From Perilla frutescens (taxonomy: Eukaryota; Streptophyta; Magnoliopsida; Lamiales; Lamiaceae), in NCBI GenBank assembly GCA_026008535.1, contig BRKX01000009.1:48171001-48235000 (forward strand): a stretch of DNA of 64,000 bases, given 5' to 3'. Positions 32,552 to 45,545 of the stretch are shown one piece after another; within the stretch, counting starts at the first letter, position 1, and every line of letters begins with the position of its first letter. The notes beneath the pieces are model-generated. The model did no database searches and had not been told where the DNA came from. It saw nothing but the letters and a program-made list of their open reading frames with translations. The translations under genes were made by a program, and so were the position numbers.

Positions 32552-35023
32552 TGTAGCGCCCCGGTCCCGAAAGACCGTGGAAATGGACGCCACGGGGGTA
32601 GGAATTAAGAAGCGGGAAAAAATGGGGAAATTTAATTAACGAAACCTCAATAGAAGACTCAGAACAACCAAATATTATTTATAATAAATTATACTTATGC
32701 ATAATACCAAGATCAGAGTTCTTAGCATTTAGCAAAAGAATATCGTAAGTACGGAAGTTCAATTCTTAATAGAATACTAACAAAAAGAGACAACGGGAAA
32801 ATATACAAATTATAATAGCCAATTTCTCAGCCTCGTCACCTCCACACTCCAGCCTACTGACCTGAAAATATTTGAAAAGATTTGGGCTGAGCACTAATGC
32901 ACTCAGTGGGCAAGTTTTCATAATTTAAGTTATACAAATCATTTTCTAAAAGTAATATATCTGTGTCCATGCAGGTAGTGAAACTTAGGAAGTTTAAAAG
33001 TTGGAAGCAACCTAAGTTCACCAAAATATTTTAACGTGAAATGCTTAAAAGTATAACTAGTCACTACCCGCAACCCCTCTACATCACCAACATGTAAAGT
33101 TTATGAGTATAACCAATAAGTGTTTCATTTTAGTCTTTCGACAAGGAATGAGGCATTAAGAATAATGCATGCAAACTGTAGCTACTCACATTGACACAAC
33201 GCTGGTTTATGAGACACCGACAACATACAGTAGCATGAAAATATTTAACACAGATAATCACATATGCAATTTTAACAAAGTAGAGCTTAATAACTCGAAA
33301 GATACAATTTGCAAAGATATAGTAGCCTATCTTATACATACACAAGTCCTAACAAGGATCCAACACTCGAACACGGTACTGGAGACGGGGCAACGGTATG
33401 GAGTTCGTACCCGGGTTCCCCTAGGGCTAAGCTACTCTAACCATTTCGAGATTCAACCCTTCACCTTCCTCGTAAGTCACGCAAGTCCTACAAAGATCGA
33501 TCTTCGACTCAGAACAACCGCTATATTTTCGGGAATTAATCTACTGTAATTCGAGCTATTATTTAATTTTATTCATTTCAGAAAGAGATTGCGCGATGCT
33601 AGAGACCTTGAATAATTCCAATGAAGAAGGAAATAAATTCCAAAATATTATTCTTGATTTACTGGGACCAACTTATTTGACAGAGGTCTCTTTTTTAAAA
33701 CTTTTCATTTATCCAAACTTTATCAGATCTACACCACGATACTTTTTAACCGCTCAAAAATTATAAAAATATTCAGGGATGATACTATACATGCCAAGAC
33801 TAAAGAATGACAACTTTAGAATGTTTTAATAACACATGCTCCCGGTATAAAAATAACTGCTTTGGTTAAATAATCGAAATTATTCAAAACTCGCAACAAG
33901 ATCGTGATACTTGGAAGGCTTATAGGAAATGATTTTTGGAGCAACTTTCTACAAGAAACATTCTCGATTTGATGACCCGAAACAGGTGAAATGGGGCAAA
34001 ATGTGAACAGTTCGGCGCCGACCACTATTCACATTTTTCAGTGATTTGACCGGTTTTCGGCCACCGGATAGAAAATTGTTCAACATACAAAACGTAGAAC
34101 ACACTTAAATACACGATATATTAAAATTTCAGCTTAAAATGATGAGAAGTGAACCAAAACGAGACTGCGCAAGTGGTAGCTACGTCGCCGTTTTCTGGCG
34201 ACTTGGCGGCTGCTCCGGCGGCGGCGCTCCGGCGACTGTAGCAGTGGCAGGTTTGTGGCGGCTCCTCGCTCCCACTCTCTCCCACATCTAACATATATAT
34301 ATAGATGAGGTTTGGGAAAATTGAAAATATCGGGTATGATTTTTCGAATATAAAATGCCGATAAAATTATTTTCGGATTCGATTAAAAGTTGTTTTATTT
34401 AATGGCGAGATCCGAATGACCTCTAACACAAAATTCAAAAATACCAGGAGACTCGTTGACTCGAGTACTACTGAACCAAACCATCGAGGAAACACGAGGA
34501 AGTCGACTGAAGGAAAACAAAGAAAGATTCATTTTTCAAAAATAGAATTATTATTCATCATACGCGACATATAAAATATCCGAGTGTTCGATTGATCTCT
34601 GATTGAAAATCCGAGAATGCTAATAGATTCTTTGAGTGATTTTCTATAGGGACGACTTGGCGAAACAAGATCCGATTCAACACACAAGATTTTGTGAATT
34701 TTTGAAAATCACAATTTTTACGGAAAAACACTATTCATAGATTTATTCTTTACGAATTTCAACTTTGGAACTCATGTAGACGTCAGATTAAAATTCTGAA
34801 AATATCGGCAACTTTCTTTAGGTGGTTACATTTCAGAAAAGACCAATATTGACTCTCTTCCGGTGACAAGCGTAAAATCTCAAGAAGATGTTTTTCGAAT
34901 GAATGTCACCTAACGTCGCGACTTACATCCAAAACATCTTTATTAGGCTCAAATTTTCTCTTAATAATTCCTAATCGTAATTAGGAATTTCTTAATCATA
35001 TTCTGAAAATTCGGGTTGTTACA
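32552..35023 (-). repeat. Long LTR of a Gypsy element (Tekay/Del-like)
   Basis: 2,472 bp. In element direction it starts TGTAACAACCCGA and ends GGGGCGCTACA. Just outside, on the internal side (35024-35060), the element strand has an AAGGGGGGTTATAA polypurine tract preceded by the last codons of a pol-like frame. Long LTRs with this start are typical of the Tekay/Del chromoviruses. A second, truncated copy lies at 39860-40562. It includes a TATA-like run near 34292-34303. Confidence 0.7.
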
Positions 35024-38000
35024 TTATAACCCCCCTTAAATAAATTTTGTCCTGAAATTTCCATATCTTCATAAGAAGTATTGATACAGACTAAATTTCA
35101 TATATTTTTCCCTTATCTTTTTACTTGTTTTTAGTACGTTTTAGTGAGTCTAGAGTCCTTTAGGGAGTTAAGTATAACAGGGGAGAGAGGAGCACGATTG
35201 GATCCATTATGGGTATAAATATGATGCTTACTACATTAAGGGCATAAAAAGGACGTTGAAGTTTTGAGAGTTGGTTGCGGATTAAACGTGGAAATTCAGC
35301 AACCACCTCTACTCAACAGAATGGATCTACGTCAACAGTAGTTCCACTAAAGGTGGGGATCAACGGTCCAGAAAATGAAGAAAGAGAAAGAAGAGGGAAG
35401 AAAAGAAAGAATAGAGAAGAGAGAGAGAAGACTTTGTCAACCACTATCCTTAAAAGCCGCTGCATGATTTTGGTGCCAAGGTGGATGAAGGCAAACTAAT
35501 TGCATGCTCCTACGTGGGCTGGGCCGTATGTGGCCGATCAAACAACTATAAATACTTGTTTCATTTTCATTTCCAGACACACTTGAATCTATTTTTCATT
35601 TCCGCAATTTAGTCTTTCAATTATTTTAGTTTGTGAATATTCTACACAGCAGTTGACGGATTGCCCTCAGCTGATGCACGTACATGTTTTTGCCCAAATC
35701 TGTAGTTAGGTCTAGATTTAATCTAGTTTGTTTATTATACTCATGAGTTGTTATTTAATTCTTTCTTTATTGTTTATTATGTTTACTAGCTAAGTAATTA
35801 GTGTTCGAGTTAAATATGAAAAGGATTAAGGTGGTGAGCATGCATGAGGCTAATCGCACATAGAAATGACAAGGTTATGTGGCTGATCACTCGTAATTAA
35901 ACCATTGTTCATGTAAGTCAGGGTGGAAGTAAGGGTGACCGAACCCTGATGAGTCACTGAGTGATAAAGCGGGCGACGAAGCCTGGAGATTGAAGTATAG
36001 GTGGATATGGGCACACCGACGAAGGGGTCCCATATGCCAGCGTTGGGTTCCTCCGATTAAATGCTACTATCCTTGCAAACCCTCTGCATGAATCTCTTCG
36101 TTGTTCTTGGATAGTTATGGACTAAGAGTCACCAACCATATCGCTCTCAGCTTACACAGTAAGAAGGAATTGGGGGATGTAAGGCGACCGTACCTGCTCC
36201 CTATAACCAAACGTCTTATCGAGGTACCTAGAGTAATGTGCCCGGGATTGCATACACCAGCCGAATCCAGATTCACGTTTGAGTTGAGCATGTTTTAATA
36301 TTTGATTCAAGTTTACACTTTAGTTTTGTTCATATTTAGTTTTGCAGGAACGAATTAGTGATAGTAATTCCCCCAAGTTCCAAAGAATAGAAGAAAAGAT
36401 AGAAACGTTAAACACTCCTCTTGGGACAATATCTACCTCTAGGCACTATACTAGCCAATGAGGGCACATTCAAGCATCTACCGGGCTTTGCCCACAGGTG
36501 TAATTTTGTACATAAAATAACGGTGTGTCAAGTATCAAAGTACATCCTCAGGGTTCAAAACCTCAATTTTTGTACATGCCACCTAGAAGCAATAAGGTTC
36601 TCATATTCTTTAGGTTGATTCTCAACCTCTAGCCCTCTTTCAGTTTTCTTTTTGGTTAAATAATTATTTGAAGAGTCTATACTCGCTCTTCTTTTCCACG
36701 CAGATTTATCCTTCCGAAAACCTGAACGTTCGCCACCTTTCTCTATCCTTTATAAGAGCTATCATGATGCACCGACTTCTTATAATCTCCCCATGATTCG
36801 AATGAGTACGTCCTTGAACGGCTGGATTACAAATTCTATCAGGTTCGAAGTCTGCTTCATCTTATTCTTTAAAATCTTGAGGTTCAACGTCCTCATCTTC
36901 TTGAAGCATGCTTGAATCATATTTTCGATGCAACTTAGTCTTATATTCCTCATTGTAGTCTTCTCTTTTCTTCAAAGTAGTAGTCCGACTATCCAGCTCC
37001 CACTGGTGATCACTGTCGCTTGCATGGATAAAGATCGCACATCTAGGCTTTAACTATAAGCTCATAACTTACTCGTCGACATCTATTGGATTGTCTTAAA
37101 TGTTACGAACTGGGAAATTACTTTAGAAATGCACTTTCGACTTTAGAGAACATTAATCGGTACTGCTTTGGTTCCATTCACCATTATGGAATACTATCAC
37201 TCACTCTCGTGACAATATACTTAAATGCATACTTCTATAAACTCTCTCTTCTATTTGAAGACTCACACTTAGTTTTACGAGTGAGAGTAAAATAAATCAA
37301 ACACCTTTGAGTTAGGACTTTATTAGGTCAACAAAATTTGGAAGAGATATAACACTAGGTTACTTATGCCAAAAATATTACCTTTTTAGAGGATTTACAA
37401 CTCGAAGGGTTCTTGCATATTACAAAGATATATTGGAATAACAAAAGAAAATCAACGCTTAAGAGCTGAGAACCGTGCTTGAATATTTTTTCTTAAAGGT
37501 GTCAGTATAGCCTATCAAGGAAGTGCTATTACTGATTTCTTGATGATCAAAGGAGCATCATCAAAAGATTACAAGTTATACAAGAGGATTTACTCAAGGA
37601 TAAAAGTCAATTTATTGAAAGGCGATTGATCCAACTGACATGAGACTGAACAAATAGATTTGACAAAACTCCATATCATACTGACGCTCTCGATCTACCA
37701 CCACTAGGTCTATCGTCTTACTCACTCGGTGATCTTCTTCAGGTTCTCTTTCTTTCTGAAGCATCTCGCACTCTTGTCTTCAAGAGGTTGCTATGAAATA
37801 GCGTGAGTCTGACTGGATTTTAAATTGGTTGTGCCTGGCTGAGAAAGTGATATCTGGAGATCACTCTCTACCCACTGAAAAGGTACGACAAAATGACTTG
37901 ATCTATGGTGCCTTCTGGACTCACAATAATTTGACTTTAACGCCTCTTGGGAGCTCAGTAGAACACCTGACAGACATGTCTTCGAATTATTTTAGCTACA

Positions 38001-38041
38001 ATTGTGATGACCATCTTTACCTTTATTCTAAAAATTGATCT
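35024..38041. other. Degenerate interior, partly unclassified insertion
   Basis: Only the first ~100 bases are clearly the 3' end of the long-LTR element. From about 35126 to 36360 the wording changes: a TATA-like CTATAAATACTTG near 35546-35558, GC-richer tracts, and phrases like an LTR leader. This may be a solo LTR of another family, but I found no flanking duplication. From 36640 on, short minus-strand stretches (near 36870-37020) look like acidic, charged coding remnants of no known family. Confidence 0.35.
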
Positions 38042-38049
38042 AAAACAAG

Positions 38050-39270
38050 TAGGGATGTCAATCGGGCCAACCCGTTCGGTTTCGGGCCAACCCGTTTCAG
38101 TTTCGGGTCGAATCGGTTAAAATTTTTTTCGGGCCAAAAATTCTTGACCCTAACCCTAACCCTTCGGTTTTCGGACTAGCCCGTCGGGCCAACATGCTAA
38201 CGAATTTTTTTCACATGTATAAATTATATTTTGATAATTCTAAAAAATAGTCACCATCTCTTACTCTTAAAACCAACAAGTTTTCTTTTTACCCTTCCCA
38301 AAAATACCATAAAATGAAAAAAAATATGGCGAATATAAAATTTCATTAACATCATAGTGCATCAAATAAAGAAATCAACGGTACATGAAATGATAAATTA
38401 CAATAATTTTCAATCATAATTTGTTCTTTCAAAAATAATAATTTCAAACTAAATCATAAATCTAATTATAGTTCAATCTCCGAACTAATTGGAAATACAA
38501 TCTTCTTCTATTTCAACAATAATATTTGAATATCTTTCAACTTCATGTTCATATTTCATTTTTAAAGTCTTCATTATTTATTTCATTTATTTTTGTATTT
38601 TTTCTTATACAATAAACAAACGATAACCTTAGAATGTATATAAAATTAAATTATTGAAAACATGATAAATAATATAATTTTAATACTTTAAAACATCAAT
38701 ACTATATAATAATAGATGGATAACGAGTGAAAGATAATTTTCTTAACAAAAATAAAATAAAATAATTAAAAAATTAAAGTGAAAGATTTTGACATTCAAA
38801 AAGCAACAAACGAATAAACAACATGTTTTATACATCATACTAAGCACTTATGAGTTATAACATTGATAAATGCAATAATGTATGTCATATATGAAAATAT
38901 AACATTTAATGAAAAATTGTATCATTGAATAAAACTCATTTACTATTAGTTGTAACTTTAAAAATTCATAACTTTTAGCATACTTGGAATCTGTAAATGT
39001 ATAATATATAGATGGAAAGATAATTGAGTTAGCTTTCCAACGCTTCTGACCGTTCATGAATCGGAGTTTTCTAGAAAACGTTATGATGAAAACAACGAAG
39101 GCTGCCAGGCCAACCCGACGGGCCAACCCGCGGCCCGACCGGGCCAGCCCGACCGGTTTGGCCCGTTCGGTTAATATTTTTTTCGGGCTGGAATTTTTCG
39201 GCCCTAACCCTATATTTTTCTCAGTCTATTCGGGCCAACCCATCGGTTTCGGACTAAATTGACATCCCTA
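38050..39270. mobile_element. Non-autonomous hAT-type element
   Basis: A 1,221-bp element with terminal inverted repeat TAGGGATGTCAAT and a perfect 8-bp duplication AAAACAAG at 38042-38049 and 39271-39278, the length made by hAT transposases. Subterminal regions hold repeated words such as CGGGCCAACCCG. The interior is AT-rich with no transposase. Confidence 0.9.
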
Positions 39271-39278
39271 AAAACAAG

Positions 39279-39859
39279 TGACAAATCCTAGACATGAAAC
39301 ACGCCATGGCATCGATTAGCCATCCACTGAGGTGAAGAGCTTTCTCTTGGTGGAATGAATCTCTATTCCCTGAAACCACAACTGGATCATTAGACACGAC
39401 TCTTAAGCTGAAAGCTTGCGTAAGGATTCCTCGAACTTGCAGTAGATCTGCTTCTGGCTTGAAGTCAAAGCTTTATAATCTCATTCTCGATTCTGTTGGA
39501 ATCTTGGAACCCTTTAATCTTTTCATGAAAATCCTTGTGACATATGTTCTTAGCAATCTTATAAGTGTTTACAAGTTCAACCTAAGTTCAGCAACTATAA
39601 GCTAAGTTAATCTTACATTATCAAACTTTCAAGTTCTCATACTCATTCTAGAGTATATACAACAAACACTTTCCGGCTATCACAGTATACAGTATACATT
39701 CTGCACGTTAGCAACATCACAAGTATGCACAAGGCATAGATATATAAATAAGTTCATATATATATGTAATCAACATAGTTTTGCGACAGAAACTAGTATG
39801 CGCACAAACATATTTCAAAACCAGTATGCTATCACCATAGCAACATAGTACGCAATCAG
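39279..39859. other. Interior of long-LTR element, non-coding
   Basis: It continues the sequence interrupted by the hAT element. No conserved protein motif is readable on either strand. Confidence 0.35.
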
Positions 39860-40562
39860 CGCAAATATGATTTATAATAAATTATACTTATCCATAATAC
39901 TAAGATCAGAGTTCTTAGCATTTAGTAAAAGAATATCATAAGTGCGAAAGATCAATTCTCAATAGAATACTAACAAAAAGAGATAACGGGAAAATATACA
40001 AATACAATAGCCCATTTCTCAGCCTCGTCACCTCCACGCTCTAGCCTACTGACCTGAAAATATTTGAAAAGATTAGGGCTGAGTACTAATGCACTCAGTG
40101 GGCAAGTTTTCACAATTTAAGTTATGCAAATCATTTTCTAAAAGTAATATATCTGTGTTCATGCAGGTAGTGAAGCTTAGGAGGTTTAAAATTTGGAAGC
40201 AATCTAAGTTCACCAAACATTTTAACGTGAAACGCTTAAAAGTATTACCAGTCCTTGCCCACAACCCCTCTACATCACCAACACGTAAAGTTTATGAGTA
40301 TAACCAATGAGTGTTTCATTTTAGTCTTTCGACAAGGAATAGGGCATGAAGAATAATGCATGCATACTGTAGCAACTCACATTGACATAGCGCTGGTTTA
40401 TGAGATTCCGACAACATACAGTAGCATGAACATATTTAACATAAATAATCACATATGCCATTTTAACAAAGCAAAGCTTAATAACTCGAAAGATACAATT
40501 TGCAAAGATATGGTAGCCCACCTTATACATACAGAAGTCCTAACAAGGATCCAACACTCGAA
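39860..40562 (-). repeat. Truncated second copy of the long LTR
   Basis: It matches about 32670-33372 in the same orientation (for example TTTATAATAAATTATACTTA, GTCTTTCGACAAGGAAT and CCAACACTCGAA), with scattered differences. Both ends are cut: the first ~120 and last ~1,650 bases of the LTR are missing. Confidence 0.85.
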
Positions 40563-40763
40563 AAATAAATATAGGTATTGAAAGACCTATTATTGTGTGA
40601 TTGAATTATCAAAATTTTTATGATATCCATATCTAATTAAAAAAATTATAATTAAAAAGAAATATTAAATCTCAATCTAAATCTACACCATTAAATTTGC
40701 TATATCAAACGACTGCCAATAGTTCTTATTTCTCACCCAAAGATGCGTTCTCATTTGAAACAA

Positions 40764-40804
<41 letters not shown>

Positions 40805-41110
40805 AAAGGTTATCATGAATACAGGTCCCTAGTGTGTAAATTAATTAGAAATTAATATGATCCGTTAATCTATGACATCGACAGTCATTATTAATTAGAG
40901 GTGGTGGTAGTAGTAATTATACTTTTTATTAATTTGTAGGTGCACTAAAGAGGAATCATGTAAACTTGTGTTTATAGGTTGTTTGCAAATACCATAATTA
41001 AATCAATTTCATAGGAAAGTAAATCTTTCTCCTAGCAATAATTACGTACTTACACAAAATTTTAAAATTGAAAATCTTGGTAGGCCAAGATTAAAATCTT
41101 ATGTAATTTC
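40563..41110. other. AT-rich DNA with (AT)n microsatellite
   Basis: (AT)n at about 40768-40800, directly followed by GGGAAAGGTTATCATGAA. No gene. Confidence 0.5.
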
Positions 41111-41353
41111 GATTTTGATTTCATAGGAGATCGGGTATTTCGATTTTGGTCCTGATACTATCATTTTTGGTCATTTTTTTAAAAAATCGCCCAGTTTTAG
41201 TCCCATAAGTTTAAGAATATCATTTTTGGTCCCATGATTTTAAGGCAAAAGTCGGGACCAAAATCAATACTAACTCTATTTGGGACCAAAAATGATAGTC
41301 TCGGGACCAAAATCTGAATACCTGATGTCCTATGGAACCAAAATCAATATTTT
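41111..41353. mobile_element. Foldback element with long TIRs
   Basis: The ends (41111-41176 and 41280-41353) are inverted repeats of about 65 bases, sharing ATTTTGGTCC and ACTATCATTTTTGGTC. Long TIRs and small size suggest a Mutator-like miniature element. The target duplication could not be fixed. Confidence 0.7.
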
Positions 41354-42410
41354 CTCAACATTATTTCTTTATAAAATTCGTGAATTATACATGATAATTT
41401 GAGTCATTTATAGCTATTTTATTATATTATTTTTTATATTTAATTGGTCTTAAATATATATATATATATATATATCTAAATCCACGATATATCAATTTAA
41501 TATTAGGAAGACTATAACTAATAATGAATTGCTTGTGTTATAATTTTTGCCAAAAATATATAGTATGTGTCATAATATATTGTTAATGCTATTTTTATGT
41601 TACTAGATATTTTTATACTATTTTTTAATGCTTTTTATTTAATTAATATATGTGTAGGTCATTTGATGTCAACATAGATCGTTACGTTATTTTTTAATTT
41701 TGTGATGCTTATTTTATTATTTTATAATGTTTTAATGCATGATTAGTGTCTTACTGGATTATATGATAATGATGCTTCTTTTGTTACCCAAGATGCTTGT
41801 AATTTAAATATATTTGTCTAATATTTTGTGAATTAAATTCACTTGCACAGTATGGTGCGGGTTGTGATGAGTTATGTACTTGGAACATTGATTTTCCTCA
41901 TTTTTTGAGTGAGAATATTGAATGATATTGTTATTTCGTCTAAAAAAAAAATATAACAATTTATTAATATTAAAAATATATTAGAAATTAAAAATATTGT
42001 ATTTATTCGTTAATATAAATTACTAATTATTATAAGAATTCATTAATATTAAATAAAAAATAAATGAAAAATCATTATGATAATCATTACTACGATTAAA
42101 TCTTATAAAAAATAAAAGCATGAATAAAAAAAAACTATACATTACGATAATCATTTAGATAGTATAAATGAAAATTTAAATAAAAACTAAATGAAAAGTG
42201 AAATTAAGATAATCATTCACTACATATCAACTAATGAAAATATTTAAAATTGACGATTGCAAAAATAGAACGGCGTGAATTAAGGGTTTAAATATTTATT
42301 AAGATTTTGATTAATTTTGCATGCCAAAAATGAACTTGTTTATGAAGTAAATATAAAATGTAAATGAAATAAAAATTAATCCTAACCGTACATGTAATAA
42401 GATCTAATGG
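41354..42410. other. AT-rich spacer, nothing recognised
   Basis: Very AT-rich DNA with a short (AT)n near 41456-41475. No gene or element was recognised. Confidence 0.4.
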
Positions 42411-42415
42411 ATATG

Positions 42416-44019
42416 TGACAGGAGGTTTACTTTACTTTCAACCTACTATGATGTGTTTCAATATTTATAAACTTGTGTCTATGCCTACAAGTATACAAGC
42501 ATGTATTTGTAGCAAGGATGATACGAGGTCGATCCACAAGGAAAAAGGAACTAAATAAGAAAATGCAAGTACCACAATATTCGATGCAAGGATTATCTAG
42601 ACTATGCTTAAATGAGGGTTGATTATCATCAATACCAAAACAATAACTTAAGCAAGAAACACCAAACAACCTAAATAACTAATCTTACAAGAAATCAAGA
42701 ACAACAATCAACAAAAAGAGAGATTTCGAAGTGGGATTAAGCAAGACTCTAGGACATGGATTCACAACTCTTCTTGATTTAACAACAAAGTTTAAACACA
42801 CAATCATGCTAAGTTCATAGGTAAGAAGACCACGAATATAGAAGGAGCATCTCTTGAATATCTCCTAAATTGCGAATGCGACAAGGATGGTTATCTCTAA
42901 CACATTCCAAGGTCGCACCTACCAAAAGCTCAAATGAATCACTCTTCCTTCCACATACTCAACTTCAACAAAGAGTACAAGTATATGAATTCAATCCATA
43001 CATGCTTATATTCACGGGATGGGCAAGATGCAAGTGAAACATACATGTGATGCTAGTAAGGAGGCCACTCAAACAACATCATTCAAGACCAATGTATGGA
43101 TTTAAAACCTTGACAAAGCATAAACATATATTTATCCTTTATCAAGAATAAGAGTCACATTGTTTCACCACATCCTAGAGCCCTAAGGGCTCTAGCCTAC
43201 CATATTTACAACAAGATCAAAGATACAAGACAAGGATCCAAAACCCATTCTCAATACAAAGATAAAGAGTGAAGGAGAAGATAAAACCCAATGTAGAACA
43301 AACTCCTTCACTCCCTTGGCTTGAATCTTCAAATGGATGGTTGGATCTTCCTCGTCCTCTTGATGTTCTTGATCTTCCAAAATCTCCAATGGAGAGTGTT
43401 TTCTCCCCTATTTTCGTGTGTAAGATCTATCTTTTGAACTCTCACAATGATATATTATATATAGGACCAATAATGGAGTGCCAAAAGTTAAAAACGGATT
43501 CGTTAGTCACGACCGCGACCTCGTCTGGGTCGCGCCTGGAGGTCGAGCTTGGAACACATAAAAATAGCTCTCTGAAGTGCCGAGACGCGAGCTGAACAGG
43601 CCGCGCCCGGAACCCGCATTGCAGAGGCCCTGGGGCGCGTCCTGCCCTGCGATCGCACCCGGAAGTGCCTGCAACGCGGCCCGGGCTGAGTCGCGCCAGG
43701 TGCCCGCGCCCGGACTGAATGATTTCCTCTCTCTGTTTGATGCTATGCAATGCGACTTACGGTCGCGCCTCTTGGCTGTGTCTGAGCCTGACCCTTGGTT
43801 TTCTTTAATTTCTTCAAGTCTTGTGCGGCCTTTGATGATTGAGATCCCATTTTAACTTTGTTTTTGTACATACTAACCCAAAAATACCCTGTATTGGTCA
43901 CTTTAAACAACATTAACGATAAACAACAAATTTACAAACATAAAGACATAAACATAGAGCAAAAGCACTCAAAAGTAAGTGCAAATGAGTCCAAATGAGT
44001 GCTATTTAGGTGCTCATCA
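42416..44019 (-). repeat. 3' LTR of element B
   Basis: TGACAGG...CTCATCA ends. It has a TATA-like CCTATATATAATA (minus strand, 43453-43465) with an ATTGG (inverted CCAAT) beside it, and a GC-rich island at about 43500-43760. The polypurine tract GTTTGGGAGAGT lies just inside at 44020-44031. Confidence 0.95.
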
Positions 44020-45545
44020 ACTCTCCCAAACTTAAATATTTGTTTGTCCCCAAACAAAACAAGCGACAAGGCAAGGATTTTGATTTGAGTAGAATCAAGA
44101 TGACGATTTGCTTCATAATCACTAGATGAGCATTATAAAGATGATATTTGCAATCAAGAATAAACAAGTACAAAAGAAATCATCATGATACAATTATTGG
44201 AGTACGAGCTCTCAGAAGGATTTTTTAAAGAACGCTCACTCTCGAGTGTATAGGCAAAACGTGTATCCGCTCAAGGTCAAAAGTGCACTAGGATCCTACC
44301 ATAAGCTTGCAAAGTGACTACAATCTCCACTACCCACGTGTGTTATCAATCAAGAATCGTTAAGGGCTTTTTGGGTTTGTAGTGAAGGCTTTTCGGAGAG
44401 GTAGGTAAACATTTGGCTAGGTGGCTTCCCAAGAATTCCAAAGTCATTTTATTATAAGTCAGGAAGAACTAAACAAGTTCTCTTCTACCCTTTCTTCTTT
44501 TCAACCCAAATTTCTTTGAGATTACTCTTAATTTTTCATCAATCCTTACCCTTTTATTTTGTGATCTTTGTGAACATATCTCTTCTTGCTCTTCTTTTTA
44601 AGCAATTTTTAATTTCAACTCTAGATATTTTTCTTCTTTTTGTTCTTTTCTATCACAAGAATATTTCAATATTTTTCCTTTTTCCAACATCAAGATTTTC
44701 TCATAAGTTTATTTTGAAATAATAAACGCAAATCTTGCCTTTTATTTCATTTCCAACCCAACAAGATCAAGAAAACATTTCAAGGCTCAAGAAGGGCTTG
44801 CAAAGGATTTAATTTGTATTGGAAGGAACATATTTGGATAAGCATCAGTTAAACAAAGAATGGCCTTAAGTCTTTTTCAAGAAATCAAACACACATTTGT
44901 AACCTCAATCAAGTCACAAAGCAAGTTCTAGAGAAATACTAGTGCACCAAGAAGACCATTAATCACTCATCAAAGAAAAGATTACACTTGTGTAATCTTT
45001 GGATCAAAATTCTTCCCAAGGTAAAATTTTCCTCCAAAAGTTGTACTTTTGAGACACCACTTAGATACTTGCTTACATTATCATGCTATAAAATCTTGCA
45101 TTTCATCAATATTTTTCAAAAATTTTCATCATAAACTCATCATCATCAAAGATTCCAACTCAATTAAAAACATGCTCTTTACCCCTATCATATTGTAGGG
45201 ACATACACTTATTCAAGTCAAAAACATCCCCTAGCCACATATCATAAGACAATCGAGCAAAAACATAGATAAAATATCACATAAGCCTATAAGAAGAAAA
45301 CGGCATGCGAAGGAATATCCATCAATTGTCTCCATCCAACCAATCCATCATACATAAAGCGATAAAATCCTAACATGATCCAAATATAAATAAAACATAA
45401 GCATGCAAGCATGCTTCAATTATCCAAACATAATAATAAAAAAAAAGCGATAAAGTGAGCATGAAAAGATCCTTGCCACCACTACTCTCCCCCTCCCCCA
45501 AACTTATTTTGATCCAAGTGAGGAAACAAGTTTGGAGGCAAAAAG
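44020..45545 (-). other. 3' untranslated part of element B
   Basis: About 1.5 kb between the third ORF and the 3' LTR, AT-rich, with no coding signal. The polypurine tract is at its LTR edge. Confidence 0.6.

Noticed and set aside
35126..36360. A host gene promoter or solo LTR
   Set aside because: A TATA-like site exists, but there is no ORF after it, and no terminal repeats or target duplication could be matched; left as unclassified.
38148..38166. Telomere-like CCCTAACCCTAACCC
   Set aside because: The plant telomere unit is CCCTAAA. The run is short and lies in the subterminal repeats of the hAT-type element.
43500..43760. GC-rich islands as horizontally transferred bacterial DNA
   Set aside because: They lie fully within LTRs, occur in both LTR copies and in the element interior, and contain no gene.
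43442..43855. Open frames rich in Arg, Ala and Pro in the GC-rich LTR islands (also 48708-49073 and 55688-56201)
   Set aside because: They exist in several frames on both strands because GC-rich DNA has few stops. The two LTR copies do not keep one frame.
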